Assembly (NCBI GenBank): GCA_963824275.1 | Contig: CAWGOT010000006.1 | Coordinates: 1,302,001 to 1,366,000, forward strand | Direction of reading: 5' to 3' | DNA from: JANXQG01 sp963824275 | Lineage (GTDB): Bacteria; Planctomycetota; Planctomycetia; Pirellulales; Thermoguttaceae | Length of the DNA stretch: 64,000 nt | Notes under the pieces: model-generated | Seen by the model: the letters and a program-made list of their open reading frames with translations, nothing else | Databases searched by the model: none | What the model was told of the DNA's origin: nothing | Position numbers and translations under genes: made by a program | Part shown: one piece after another, positions 17,607 to 26,690 of the stretch | How the letters are laid out: each line of letters opens with the position of its first letter | How positions within the stretch are numbered: position 1 is the stretch's first letter

Positions 17607-19299
17607 ATGCCCGACGTTTCCCGTCGCCTTCCGCCCGATATCGAAATCGCCCGCCGCGCGCCCATCCGGCCGATCGAGGACATCGCCGAGAGGCTCGGCA
17701 TCGGCGCCGACCACCTGGAGCACTACGGCAGATACAAAGCCAAGGTCTCCCTGGAACTCTATCATCGGCTGCAGGACCGGCCGACCGGCAAGCTCGTCCT
17801 GGTGACCGCCATCACGCCCACGCCCGCCGGCGAGGGCAAGACGACTACCAGCATCGGCCTCTGCGACGGCCTGAACCGCATCGGCAAACAGGCCAGCGTC
17901 TGCCTCCGCGAGCCGTCGCTGGGTCCGTGCTTCGGCATGAAGGGCGGCGCTGCCGGCGGCGGCAACGCCCAGGTCATCCCCATGGAGGACATCAACCTCC
18001 ATTTCACCGGCGATTTCCACGCCATCGAGCTGGCCCACAATCTCCTGGCCGCGATGCTGGACAACCACATCCACCACGGCAACGCCCTGGGGATCGACCT
18101 GCGGCGGATCGTCTGGAAGCGGGTCGTCGACATGAACGACCGTGCGTTGCGGAACATCATCCTCGGCCTGGGCGGGGTGAACAATTCCATGCCCCGGGAA
18201 GGCGGTTTCGACATCACCGTGGCCTCCGAGGTCATGGCCTGTTTCTGCCTCTGCGAGTCGCTCTCGGAATTGCGCGAGCGGCTGGGGCGGATCATCGTCG
18301 CCTATACCCGGGACCGCAAGCCCGTGACCGCGGCCGACCTGAAGGCCCACGGTGCGATGGCCGTGCTCTTGAAGGAGGCCCTCAAGCCGAACCTCGTGCA
18401 GACGCTGGAGGGCAATCCGGCCTTCATCCACGGCGGGCCGTTCGCCAATATCGCCCACGGCTGCAACAGCGTGCTGGCCACGAAGCTCTCGATGCGGCTC
18501 TCGGAGTACACGGTCACCGAGGCCGGCTTCGGCGCCGACCTGGGGGCCGAGAAGTTCATGAACATCAAGTGCCGCAAGGCCGGCATCAAGCCCGACGCCG
18601 TGGTGCATCGTGGCGACCGTGCGGGCCCTGAAATTGCACGGCGGCGTGCCGCTGAAGGAGCTTTCCAAGCCGAACGTCGAGGCCCTGGACAAGGGCGTCG
18701 AGAATCTCAAGAAGCACATCGAGAACATCCACCGTTTCGGCCTGCCGGTAGTCGTGGCCATCAACCACTTCTCCCACGACACGGACGCGGAGATCGAGTT
18801 CATTCGCGACAAGTGCGCCTACCTTTCCGTGAAGATCGTCCGCGCCGAGCATTGGCTCCGCGGCGGCGAGGGGGCCGAGGAACTGGCCCAGTCCGTGGTC
18901 GAGGTCGTCGAGCGGACGAAGACCGATTTCTCGCTGCTGTACCCCGACTCCTGCACGCTCTGGCAGAAGGTCGGCATCATCTGCCGCGAAATCTACGGCG
19001 CGACCGACGTGCTGGCCGACAAGAAGCTCCGCGAGAAGTTCCATCAGCTCCAGGAGGCCGGCTTCGGCCATCTGCCGGTCTGCATGGCCAAGACGCAATA
19101 CTCCCTTTCGACCGACCCTGGTCTCATCGGCCGGCCGAAGAACTTCGACGTGCCCTTGCGCGACGTGATGGTCTCGGCCGGTGCCGGCTTCGTGGTCGTG
19201 CTCACCGGCGACATCATGACCATGCCGGGCCTGCCGAAGGTGCCCGCCGCCGAGTCGATCGATATCGATGAGAACGGGGAAACGGTTGGATTGTTCTAG
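17607..19299 (+). CDS. fhs: Formate--tetrahydrofolate ligase (one frameshift)
   Basis: The ATG at 17607 follows AAAGG by six bases. Conserved blocks: LVLVTAITPTPAGEGKTTTS (ATP P-loop), REPSLGPCFGMKGGAAGGG, INLHFTGDFHAIELAHNLLA, PSE-like region PREGGFDITVASEVMA, then TEAGFGADLGAEKFMNIKCR. At 18608 an extra C (GTGCATCG for GTGATCG) shifts the frame. The rest, ATVRALKLHGGVPLKELSK, INHFSHDTDAEI, CMAKTQYSLSTDPGLIGRPK, GDIMTMPGLPKVPAA, completes a normal enzyme of about 563 residues. It makes 10-formyl-THF from formate and ATP, linking this cluster to formate. Confidence 0.92.
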
Positions 19300-19312
19300 G
19301 GACGAGTTTGAA

Positions 19313-19370
19313 GAGGGCAAAAGGGGCCAGAACGATTTATTGAGGGCAAAAGGGGCCAGAACGATTTATT
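19313..19370. repeat. Perfect 29-bp tandem duplication of a REP-like unit
   Basis: Two exact copies of a unit containing AAAAGGGGCCAGAACG followed by ATTTATT (19313-19341, 19342-19370), just after fhs. The unit resembles the AAAGGGGTCAGAAC repeat ends found nearby at 20207, 21515 and 22282. Confidence 0.85.
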
Positions 19371-19382
19371 AAATTGTGTCGT

Positions 19383-20036
19383 GGTAGGGACGCCGGTTGC
19401 CCGGCGCCCTCCGCACAGATCCGTACGTGAAGCACTACCTCATACGGCTCTTACCTTGGGTATGACGAGTCGGCCAGTGGCCGCTCGTACGCCACGCATG
19501 TCGATGCCACGCTTTCCGCGGCGCTGTGTCCGCAGCGAGTAAGACTTGCGTATCGTTCCCTTTGGTCGATCCCCTTCCCTCCACGGACTCCGCCGCCGCC
19601 ATCAGGCCGGCCTTGTTCGCCCGCTTCTTCGGCACTATGGGACCGTCCGACTCCCTGAAAACGTCCATGTCCGGCGTGCGGCAAAGTGCCTTTCCGGACC
19701 GTCCCGCGTCTTGCGACGCGGGAGTTTCCAGGGTCTCCCGGTTCCCGTGCATAGAGTTTCCACGCATGCGCAGGGTCTCAGACTCCGCGGCGTCCATGGG
19801 CGGCTTGCGATTAGCGTCGCTCATGATGTTGCCTTCCCCTTGTCAGAACAAGGTCGGCACGCCGAAGGACTGATTTCGGAGCTCAATGGCTGGCCTGCGT
19901 GTGCCCTTGTCAACGCTTCACCCGCGATGTTACCACCGCCGGCGCATGACTCGGGGTTAGAATGGTTCGCTAGTCCTTTTCTATGCGGCTCTTTCATCCG
20001 CTACTCCCTGCCGGCTTTTACCGGCGCTTTCTCTGA
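19383..20036 (-). mobile_element. Group II intron remnant with most of the maturase deleted
   Basis: Read on the minus strand it starts with AGCGCCGGTAAAAGCCGGC and a structured 5' region. It then enters an open frame (start 19824) with the leader typical of intron-encoded reverse transcriptases (SDGPIVPKKRANKAG, SVEGRGSTKGN). The RT, X and endonuclease domains are absent. The frame jumps directly to the intron 3' end, with a domain V-like hairpin at 19418-19450 and a domain VI-like hairpin GGGCGCCGGGC...CCGGCGTCCC at 19383-19412. It cannot encode its own splicing protein. Confidence 0.7.
19418..19450 (-). ncRNA. Group II intron domain V-like hairpin
   Basis: The minus strand reads GAGCCGTATGAGG...CACGTACGGATC, a 33-34 nt hairpin with the AGC catalytic triad position near its 5' base, the expected bulge and a small tetraloop-like end. 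This is the most conserved part of group II introns. Confidence 0.7.
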
Positions 20037-20052
20037 CCCCTTTTATCCTCCA

Positions 20053-20110
20053 TCCTAACCTCACCCTCCCTTTTTGTCAAGAGAAATAGTTCTGACCCCT
20101 TTCTTCCCCG
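20053..20110. repeat. Solo end of the HUH-transposase element
   Basis: 58 bases nearly identical to 22229-22289 (CTCACCCTCCCTTTTTGTC, then AAATAGTTCTGACCCCTTT), that is, the sequence upstream of and including the terminal repeat of the transposase element at 21515-22282. No transposase accompanies it here. Confidence 0.8.
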
Positions 20111-20197
20111 GAACATCACGCCCGCCTTGGCCCACGCGCTGGTATTGCCCTGCGAAGTCACGCGAGCCACCAGCGTCTGGTCGCCGGACACCGTTGC
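20109..20197 (-). pseudogene. 89-bp captured fragment of a lectin-like repeat coding sequence
   Basis: On the minus strand this encodes TVSGDQTLVARVTSQGNTSA and AWAKAGVMFR, matching without gaps and with very few mismatches the repeat at 42865-42953 inside the giant Rhs gene, 22.7 kb away. It is bounded on one side by the solo element end and on the other by a REP palindrome at 20207. It has no start and is not expressed as such. Confidence 0.85.
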
Positions 20198-20206
20198 GAT
20201 GGGCAC

Positions 20207-20245
20207 AAGGGGTCAGAACAATTTATTAAATTGTTCTGACCCCTT
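20207..20245. repeat. Near-perfect REP palindrome
   Basis: 19-bp arms AAGGGGTCAGAACAATTTA and its exact reverse complement with a single central T. It shares the GGGGTCAGAAC core with the transposase element ends. Confidence 0.85.
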
Positions 20246-20255
20246 TTATCCCCCT

Positions 20256-20386
20256 TGTCAACGCTTCACCCGCCATGTTACCATGACCGGCGCATGACTC
20301 AGGGTTGGAACGGTTCGCTAATCCTTTTCCATGCGGCTCTTTCATCCGCTACTCCATGCCGGTCTTGACCGGCGCTTTCTCTGACC
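20256..20386 (-). mobile_element. Group II intron 5'-end fragment, copy 2
   Basis: The minus strand repeats the 5' region of the remnant at 19383-20036 (GCGCCGGTCAAGACCGGCA, GAGTAGCGGATGAAAGAGCC, CCCTGAGTCATGCGCCGG) and then stops. A further mini-fragment (CCATGCCGGTTTTGACCGG) occurs at 20431-20449. Confidence 0.65.
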
Positions 20387-20425
20387 CCTTTAATCCCCTG
20401 ACCCCATTTGTCCCCCGACACCACG

Positions 20426-21250
20426 CTACTCCATGCCGGTTTTGACCGGCGCTTTCGACGCCCCGTTTTCCGGTTCAATCGGATGGCGGTAGAAGTACTT
20501 CTCCCCTGCTTTCCAGTTAATCTTTGCCAGAACGTCTACGTAGCTGAAGACCTTGTTCATATCATCATCACTCACAGGCTGACCATGCTTGATGGGACAT
20601 TCGATCCCGCTGAAGTTCGAGAGGATTTGCGCCTGCCGAACCAACACCACCGCCCGCCTCTCTCTGTTCGCCACTACCGCGGCTACAACCAATTCCTTTG
20701 TGACATCTCCAGCAAAGACGGGGCGTCCGCGGTAATAGTATTTACTTGGTTCAAGCTCCTCGACTGCCCTTGCCAAACCAGTGCCGTTAGGTTGCGAAAG
20801 GGAGGACTCCGTAACCATCTCCGGAAACAGGATAATCCTCAAAGCTGTACCAATATATTCATCCAACTCGTCGTCATCATGTGCTTCCTTGCACGACAGC
20901 AGGACCGGGATGGCACTTGGAGACAATGTCTCCCCAAGTCGAACGACCAGGCGCTGAAGCTCCGATGGATCGGTTGTAGTTTCCAGAGCGTTCTCGAGAT
21001 ACTTAACCTGTTTGTGGTTGCAGACGCTCGCAAACAACTGTTGGCTGTACTGCCGAACATCGTATGACAAATCTGCAATCAAGGGAACAAGCTTCTCCAC
21101 TGCCGAAAACTGCCCATCCTTAAGTTCCTGCAACAGTCCCTTCAATACCTCCATGTCGCTACTCGGATCGTTCGCGTCCTCAGTCGCCCGAGGCAACTGC
21201 TCGCCATAAAAGCACGCTCTGTACGGAATTGACCCAAAACCCATGTTCAT
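20426..21250 (-). CDS. Probable immunity protein of a polymorphic toxin (C-terminus altered)
   Basis: 274 residues. The start at 21250 overlaps the stop of the upstream toxin tip by four bases (ATGA), the usual toxin-immunity arrangement. The middle is helical and HEAT-like (VEKLVPLIADLSYDVRQYSQ, QVKYLENALETTTDPSELQR, PSAIPVLLSCKEAHDDDELD), reminiscent of Imm-type immunity proteins, possibly Imm47. I am not certain of the family. The last dozen residues (ASKAPVKTGME) are encoded by a group II intron 5' fragment, so the native C-terminus has been replaced. Cytosolic; no signal peptide. Confidence 0.55.
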   Translation of the reverse strand: MNMGFGSIPYRACFYGEQLPRATEDANDPSSDMEVLKGLLQELKDGQFSAVEKLVPLIADLSYDVRQYSQQLFASVCNHKQVKYLENALETTTDPSELQRLVVRLGETLSPSAIPVLLSCKEAHDDDELDEYIGTALRIILFPEMVTESSLSQPNGTGLARAVEELEPSKYYYRGRPVFAGDVTKELVVAAVVANRERRAVVLVRQAQILSNFSGIECPIKHGQPVSDDDMNKVFSYVDVLAKINWKAGEKYFYRHPIEPENGASKAPVKTGME

Positions 21251-21517
21251 CTAGCTCCATTTGCACGCTGCCATCGCCCGACTTCGTTCCAGAAATTGGT
21301 AGCGGTCGTATGACTAGGATTTGGCCCAAAGAGCAGAAGCCCGCCCGGTTCCGACTGGTAGATCTTCAACACCTGCGCATTGACCTTGCCGTATTTTTCC
21401 GCGTAGAAACTCAAGTCCAGACCTTTCAACTCGCCTGCCGTGATCGAGGACTCCCCGGTAAAGGCAAGCCCACCTGGTGCTGGAACTGCTGCGCCACCAT
21501 GTGCAAGGGAGGAAAAA
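21247..21517 (-). pseudogene. C-terminal tip of a polymorphic toxin, cut by element insertion
   Basis: The open frame reads GGLAFTGESSITAGELKGLD, LSFYAEKYGKVNAQVLKIYQ, PSHTTATNFWNEVGRWQRAN and ends at 21247 in overlap with the immunity gene. Upstream it runs straight into the inverted-repeat end of the transposase element at 21515. The rest of the toxin carrier (secretion and repeat domains) is gone. No known catalytic motif is visible in the 80-90 residues that remain. Confidence 0.5.
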
Positions 21518-22282
21518 GGGGTCAGAACTATTTACTTGCGTCGGCATCTTTTCGTGGTCGGCCTCGAGGCCGAATGGTCAAGTCGAGCCTTAATTCCCGG
21601 CATAGACGATCCACCCAGTCGGTCTCACCGTAGGGCAGTCCCGTCTCGCTGCTGCGACGGATGGCCGCCAGTTCTTCCTCCTCGGGCATCCGATGCACGT
21701 AGGCCGACCAACGCCGCTGTCGCGCCGCCGGATCGCTTGCCAACCCGTCGTAGCCCACGACCGGGTCGAGTAACGGATCGCTACGGCCCAGACCATGACA
21801 GGCAAAGCTGCTCCACCGGTAATCGCCCGCGCGCTCCATAAGCTTCGCGCGCAACGGGTTGGCTTCAATGTATCGTAACACCGTCAGAAGGTGGTCATCG
21901 TCCTGAATCACCGGGCTCTTGAATCGCCCTTGCCAAACGTGTCCGCTCGATCGATGGAAGCGGTGGTAGCGCTGCGTGTGCGAAACCAGCAGGCTCTGCG
22001 CGATGCGGCTGATCGAGCAGTCTCGCGGGCGAATCAATAGGTGGATGTGGTTGCCCATAAGGCAGTAGCCGTACAAGTCGAATTGTCTCCGCTCTTTCAG
22101 GTCGGCGATCGCTTTCAGAAACGCCGCGTAATCGCCATCGCTGTCAAAACCGTCTGGCGATTGTTGCCACGGTTGATGACGTGGTAGATTAGTCCGTCGG
22201 CAATGGGACGCAAGGGTCGTGGCATTTACGCATCCTAGCCTCACCCTCCCTTTTTGTCAAGAGAAATAGTTCTGACCCCTTT
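21515..22282 (-). mobile_element. HUH/Y1 (REP-associated) transposase element with 19-bp perfect inverted ends
   Basis: Ends AAAGGGGTCAGAACTATTT (21515-21533) and the exact reverse complement AAATAGTTCTGACCCCTTT (22264-22282) enclose a single transposase gene. The stop codon lies within the downstream end. Solo ends and palindromes with the same core are scattered at 19313, 20053, 20207 and 22370, as expected for REP sequences mobilised by this class. Confidence 0.8.
21528..22225 (-). CDS. REP-associated tyrosine transposase (Y1, one frameshift)
   Basis: The start at 22225 gives MPRPLRPIADGLIYHVINRG, the usual opening of the family. After NRGNNRQTV a missing C near 22150 shifts the frame. 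It continues FDSDGDYAAFLKAIADLKER, LYGYCLMGNHIHLLI (the HUH-type metal site, here HIH), SLLVSHTQRYHRFH with the nucleophile Tyr, GRFKSPVIQDDDHLLTVLRY and YRWSSFACH. These enzymes nick and rejoin single-stranded REP DNA. The C-terminal RPRGRPRKDADASK is basic. Confidence 0.85.
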
Positions 22283-22285
22283 CTT

Positions 22286-22392
22286 CCCCGGCGCATGACT
22301 CAGGGTTGGAACGGTTCGCTAATCCTTTTCCATGCGGCTCTTTCATCCGCTACTCCATGCCGGTCTTGACCGGCGCTTTCTCTGACCCCTTT
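22286..22392 (-). mobile_element. Group II intron 5'-end fragment, copy 3
   Basis: Third copy of the intron 5' region, nearly identical to 20276-20386 (GCGCCGGTCAAGACCGGCA through CCCTGAGTCATGCGCCGG). It abuts the solo TTCTGACCCCTTT sequences of the transposase element. Confidence 0.65.
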
Positions 22393-22431
22393 TTCCTCTC
22401 CTTACGGACCAACACACCAGGACACGATGCA

Positions 22432-23679
22432 TTACTTCGTTTGTAGCTCTGCGGGCCATTCGACTTGACAACCTGGTATCGCTTTTCGAATCTCAGAATA
22501 AGGCGCGGATCCATCCATCATCGAATCGCGCAGGTCGAGCTTCCGAAGATTCTTGAGCTGCTTTAGAAATGGGATTGCCTGATTGGTGACCCTTGTACCA
22601 GAAAGGTCCAGTGCAATCAGAGCGGGCAACGCAACGAGCTGCGCCGCTCCACGGTCTGACAAATCAGCTCCCTCGAGGTCCAGTTCGCGTAACTGCGCAA
22701 GGCACGCGATGTCTTTGACGATGTCGTCCGCCCCGAGCGCATTTCGCAGGCGAAGTGAGCGGATCTGTTGGAAAGGCCTAAACGAAAATGCGCTGCGGAA
22801 TTTGAAATCATCGATTTCCAGGTCGCGCAGCCGCGCGACGCCTTGTATCGAACCGAAGCCATTTGCGAAAGCGGCACCGTGCCCACGCAGTGTACGGAGG
22901 TTTACGAACCGGGCAACTGTCGTCATCCTATCTGGCGACAAGCCGCTTGGCAGCCCAATCTCCTCAAGCTTCGTAAGGTCCCCAAGCTTGGCGAATCCGG
23001 CGTCGGAAACTCGTGTAGAGCCCTCAAGCCACAACTGCCTAAGAGCCGCCAGTTGACCCACATATCCCATCGCTGAATCGTCGACACCGGTGAACTCCAG
23101 GTTCAGTGACGTTAGTCCCGGTATTCCAATCAGATGCTTCAACCCGGTACCATTCACCGTAACGCAATTTCGTAGAACAAGCGTTCTTAGGCTCTTGATT
23201 GCGCCCAATGAATCCGTGAATTCATCCCGTAGCGTTGTGTCACGAAGATCCAGACACTCAAGCTTAGTAAAGCCCTTAAAATACACCAATCCCCGCCCGG
23301 AGAACTGTTCGTTGCCTGAAAGCGAAAGAGTCTTTAGGCCGACCAGCCCAGCTAGGCCGCTCATAGAATCGTCCGGTAGCGACTCCGTCAGTTCCAGTGC
23401 TTCGAGTTTCGTCAATTTACCGATCTTAGACACGTCGTCAGATGAAAGCATGGTTCTATAGAACCATGCGGCTTTAAGGTCGGCCAACTTCAGGACATTA
23501 GCCAAATCGTCCTCGGCAAGGTGGCCATGACAATAGACTGACTCGATTCGCCCGTCCCTGTCCTTGGCGGTGACTTGGACGTGGCTCGACAACTGGATCG
23601 GCAGCGACGCGGGGTTAGAAGGCTGGCCAAGGAGGCCGGACCCGAGCAGAAAGAAAGTCGTGACAACGAACGATGGCAT
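22432..23679 (-). CDS. Secreted leucine-rich-repeat protein
   Basis: The ATG at 23679 follows AAGGTGCA and opens a signal peptide (MPSFVVTTFFLLGSGLLGQ). About twelve LRR units of 23-24 residues follow, for example LTKLEALELTESLPDDSMSG, LVGLKTLSLSGN, LRELDLEGADLSDRGAAQ and LKNLRKLDLRDSMMDG. No enzyme domain is attached. LRR arcs bind proteins. The export signal and position immediately downstream of the giant Rhs gene make an adhesion, partner or protective (immunity-like) role possible (inference). It is 415 residues and intact. Confidence 0.85.
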   Translation of the reverse strand: MPSFVVTTFFLLGSGLLGQPSNPASLPIQLSSHVQVTAKDRDGRIESVYCHGHLAEDDLANVLKLADLKAAWFYRTMLSSDDVSKIGKLTKLEALELTESLPDDSMSGLAGLVGLKTLSLSGNEQFSGRGLVYFKGFTKLECLDLRDTTLRDEFTDSLGAIKSLRTLVLRNCVTVNGTGLKHLIGIPGLTSLNLEFTGVDDSAMGYVGQLAALRQLWLEGSTRVSDAGFAKLGDLTKLEEIGLPSGLSPDRMTTVARFVNLRTLRGHGAAFANGFGSIQGVARLRDLEIDDFKFRSAFSFRPFQQIRSLRLRNALGADDIVKDIACLAQLRELDLEGADLSDRGAAQLVALPALIALDLSGTRVTNQAIPFLKQLKNLRKLDLRDSMMDGSAPYSEIRKAIPGCQVEWPAELQTK

Positions 23680-23878
23680 TGCACCTTGCCTCCACACCAC
23701 GACGTGCCGTCGCAGGCAGCAACCGCTGCCGCGAAGCCCCGGTCGTGAGCCATAAGAGTTACACCACGTTTACCACTATTATGGAATCCACTTAATATTT
23801 GGGTTCCATCGACCAGGGTCGCCAACGTCTGGATCAGGCTTTGCCAACGCAGCACCCGTCGAAGGAAGTTTAGTCCAG

Positions 23879-24815
23879 TTAGTAATTTGTTTGCGCATCC
23901 CACTTAAGCGACACTCGCACTCTCATGTGATCGACATCGTCCCTGTCGTGCGTTTCCCACTGGTCGTAGCGCCTGCCGACGTTTTCGCCATAGAGAAACT
24001 CGATTTTTACCGTAAAGTAAATCACGTCTTCCGGCTGCGAATGGAGTTGCACCGCGTCCTTGCCGGTCTTTTTGCCGCAAAACACACCAACCGCGTACGA
24101 GTACGATTCGACGGTCGAGAAATCATCCCATCCATACTTAATATCATGGGCATGAGCGTTGTTCTCCATCTTGATGACATCGGCATCAAGGGCCAACCCC
24201 GGTGAGTCCCAGTAGCCGGGACGCGCAAGCGCGGGATGCATCTTCTCAGAAGTCCTCCAGGCGACCCTTGGCGGCAAACTGAACATATTCGCCAGAGGGT
24301 TATCGGACCGTGCCTCGTCCAGGTACCAATGGCCGCGCGAAATTGTCGGAATGAGACGGGCGAGAATCGAAGACTGTTTTTGGTTTATCGCCCCTTTGGA
24401 ATGACATGAAGTTCATGCGAAATACTGGCACGAAGAAGCGTTCTTCCCCATTTTTCGTGTTTGATGCATCTTCGTCAGTAATGTGGATAACAGCGCCCAC
24501 AAAGGTTGGGCTAAGGGCGCCGGTTTTCATTGCAAACCCGTCTTTCGATGGCGCTACGGCATCGCCAAAGCCTGTATATTTCGATGGTACGTTATTGTAA
24601 ACATCGGCATCGAGCACTGCCTTCGCCACCAGCTTGCCTGAGCGGGAAGTATGAGACTCCGGCTCGACCGCGTTACAAATCACTGCATCCCATTGGTCGT
24701 AATCTGCTATTGCGGAAAGTGGCTTGTCAAGCCACAGTCCAGGGACAATACTTGGAACCATGTCCTGGTCGGGTGGACTATCAGAGCTTTCCGCGAAGCC
24801 ACCAGTGTCGGTCCC
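23879..24815 (-). other. C-terminal tip domain of the Rhs protein, unrecognised
   Basis: After the core motif WLSQDPSGLSG a frameshift at about 24820 and another near 24330 are needed. The corrected reading is NPYEYCGNGPTDGTD, then SDSPPDQDMVPSIVPGLWLD, SGKLVAKAVLDADVYNN, RFFVPVFRMNFMSFQRGDK, GHWYLDEARSDNPLANMF, ADVIKMENNAHAHDIKYGWD, DVIYFTVKIEFLYGENVGRR, ending RVRVSLKWDAQTNY. About 310 residues, beta-rich, with no catalytic motif I know. In Rhs proteins this position holds the released effector, so this is a candidate new effector or binding tip. Confidence 0.6.
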
Positions 24816-26690
24816 GTCCGTCGGCCCGTTCCCGCAGTACTCGTACGGGTTTGGTCCCGCTCAGCCCGCTCGGATCCTGGCTCAGCCAGCGCTGATTGAC
24901 AGGGTTGTACCAGCGCGCGCCGTGGAGTTGATAGCCGGTCACGGGATCGGTGTAGGTCCCCGTGAAGCCAACCGGTAGCACATACCCGGCCGGCGGGGTG
25001 TTCTTGATCGAGACATTCTGCACGCCGAACGGGCTGTAGTCGATGTGCTCGTACAGCGTGCCGCTGTCGCCGACGACGTCCGTCACCGAGTTCTGATTGT
25101 CGCCCAGCATCCAGAGCGTCGTGCCCGCCGCGCTGGGCAACTGGCTCGTCGGGCTGGGGAAGTACTCGTCCGCCAGCACCTGGTCCACCGCCGGGCCCCA
25201 AAGGTAGCGGTCCGTGAGGTTGTCGCTGCCGTCGAACGCCAAGACCATGTTCGTGCCGTCAAAGACGAAACGCTGCGTCGTGCTGCCGGTCGGCACACCT
25301 GAGGCGTAGGTCGTCACCGTCCGGCCGATCAGGTTGCTGAACATGTCGTAGGAATACGTGACGAGTTGGTAATTCCCGCTTGTGTATTTGGTGCAGGAGC
25401 TGTAGGCCTTCACTGACGCCAGCCGGCCGCGGGCGTCCCAGGAGTAGCTCATGATATTGCTGTCGCCAGCACCCGGCGCCGACTCCGCCCCGCCCGGGCT
25501 TGTCCAGGAAAGAACCACTTGCCCGTCCGCGTTATATTGGTAGCTGTTCGTGCCGTCAAACAGGACCGTGTTGCCCGCGCCGATCGACGTGCTGGTCACC
25601 CCAACGTCAAGGCTTGTCGCGTTTCCGTTGTCGTCGTACGTATTGCTGACCGGTTCGAAGCCGCCCGTGTCGGATTCCAACTGCCCGTCGTTGTCGTACG
25701 TGCAGCCCGAGAAGTCGTCGCCCGTATTCGCGGAATCGCTGAAGCTCTTCACTTCGCCGTCGGCGTCGTAAGTCCAGGCGTCGTCTATCGGCGTGGAAGT
25801 GCTGTGCGTGAGGCCCGTTATCCGCCCGAACGAATCGTAGCCGTAGGTGGTCTTCACCACATGGCCGGATGCGGTGTTCAGTGCGTTGAAGCGGTCGATC
25901 GTCGAGACTTCGCCGTCCGCGTCATACGTGAAGCTGACCGTCTTCGGGTCGACGTTGCTCTTCCCCGCCGCCGGCCCCTGCGTGACCTGCACTTCGCGAT
26001 CGGAACTGTCGTAGGAATAGGTATTGACGAAATCGGCCGTGCCGCCGATCGTGGCCGAAAGCGACGTGCGGTCGCCGTCGCCGTCGTAGGTCGAGGCGAG
26101 CACGACGTCGGGCACGTTGGACGTGCTCACGCCTTCCGCCGCGTTGTTGTTGTCCACGCTCGCCTGCTGGCCGAGACTGTTGTAGGTGTAATAGTAGCCG
26201 CTGGTCCCGCCCACGCCCGTCTGCTGGGCGGTGGTCATCTCGCCGTCGGCATCGTAAGTGTACGAAATTGTGGCCGTACAATCGGTGCCGGCGTTGGCGT
26301 GAGCGACGGTGGTATACCACGATTCGCCCGTCTGCTCGTCCAAGGCATTGTACGTGTAGACGATCACATTGCCGGTGCCGGTGCCGCCGCCGGCGTTGGC
26401 CAGCGCGTTGGCCGTCTCCACCAGGTTGCCGTCGGCATCGTACTGGCAGGTCGTCTTTGCCGTTGTGGTCGTCCCGCCGTAGGTGCGTAAGATATTCTGC
26501 GTCGTGCTCGCCACCTGGCCGGCGTCGTTGTAGGTGTAGGTCGTCACGTAGTTGTCGGGGTCGGTCTCGGTCAGCACGTTTCCGTCGGCGTCATAGGTGT
26601 ACGTGGTCATGACGCCCTCGTCCGGGCCCGCCGTGCTGGCGAGCTGGTCCAGGTCGTTGTAGGTATTCGTCGTCACGCGGCCCAGCCCGT
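24816..26690 (-). other. Rhs repeat-associated core and final YD repeats
   Basis: Ordinary YD repeats (TYTYNDAGQVASTTQN, SYTYDADGEMTTAQQTG, FTYDADGEVSTIDRF) lead into the Rhs core: DRYLWGPAVDQVLADEY, WMLGDNQNSVTDVVGDSG, EHIDYSPFGV, GFTGTYTDPVTGYQLHGARW and YNPVNQRWLSQDP. In studied Rhs proteins the YD region forms a shell around the tip, and the core is where autoproteolysis releases it. The terminal DPSGL signature is kept. Confidence 0.85.
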
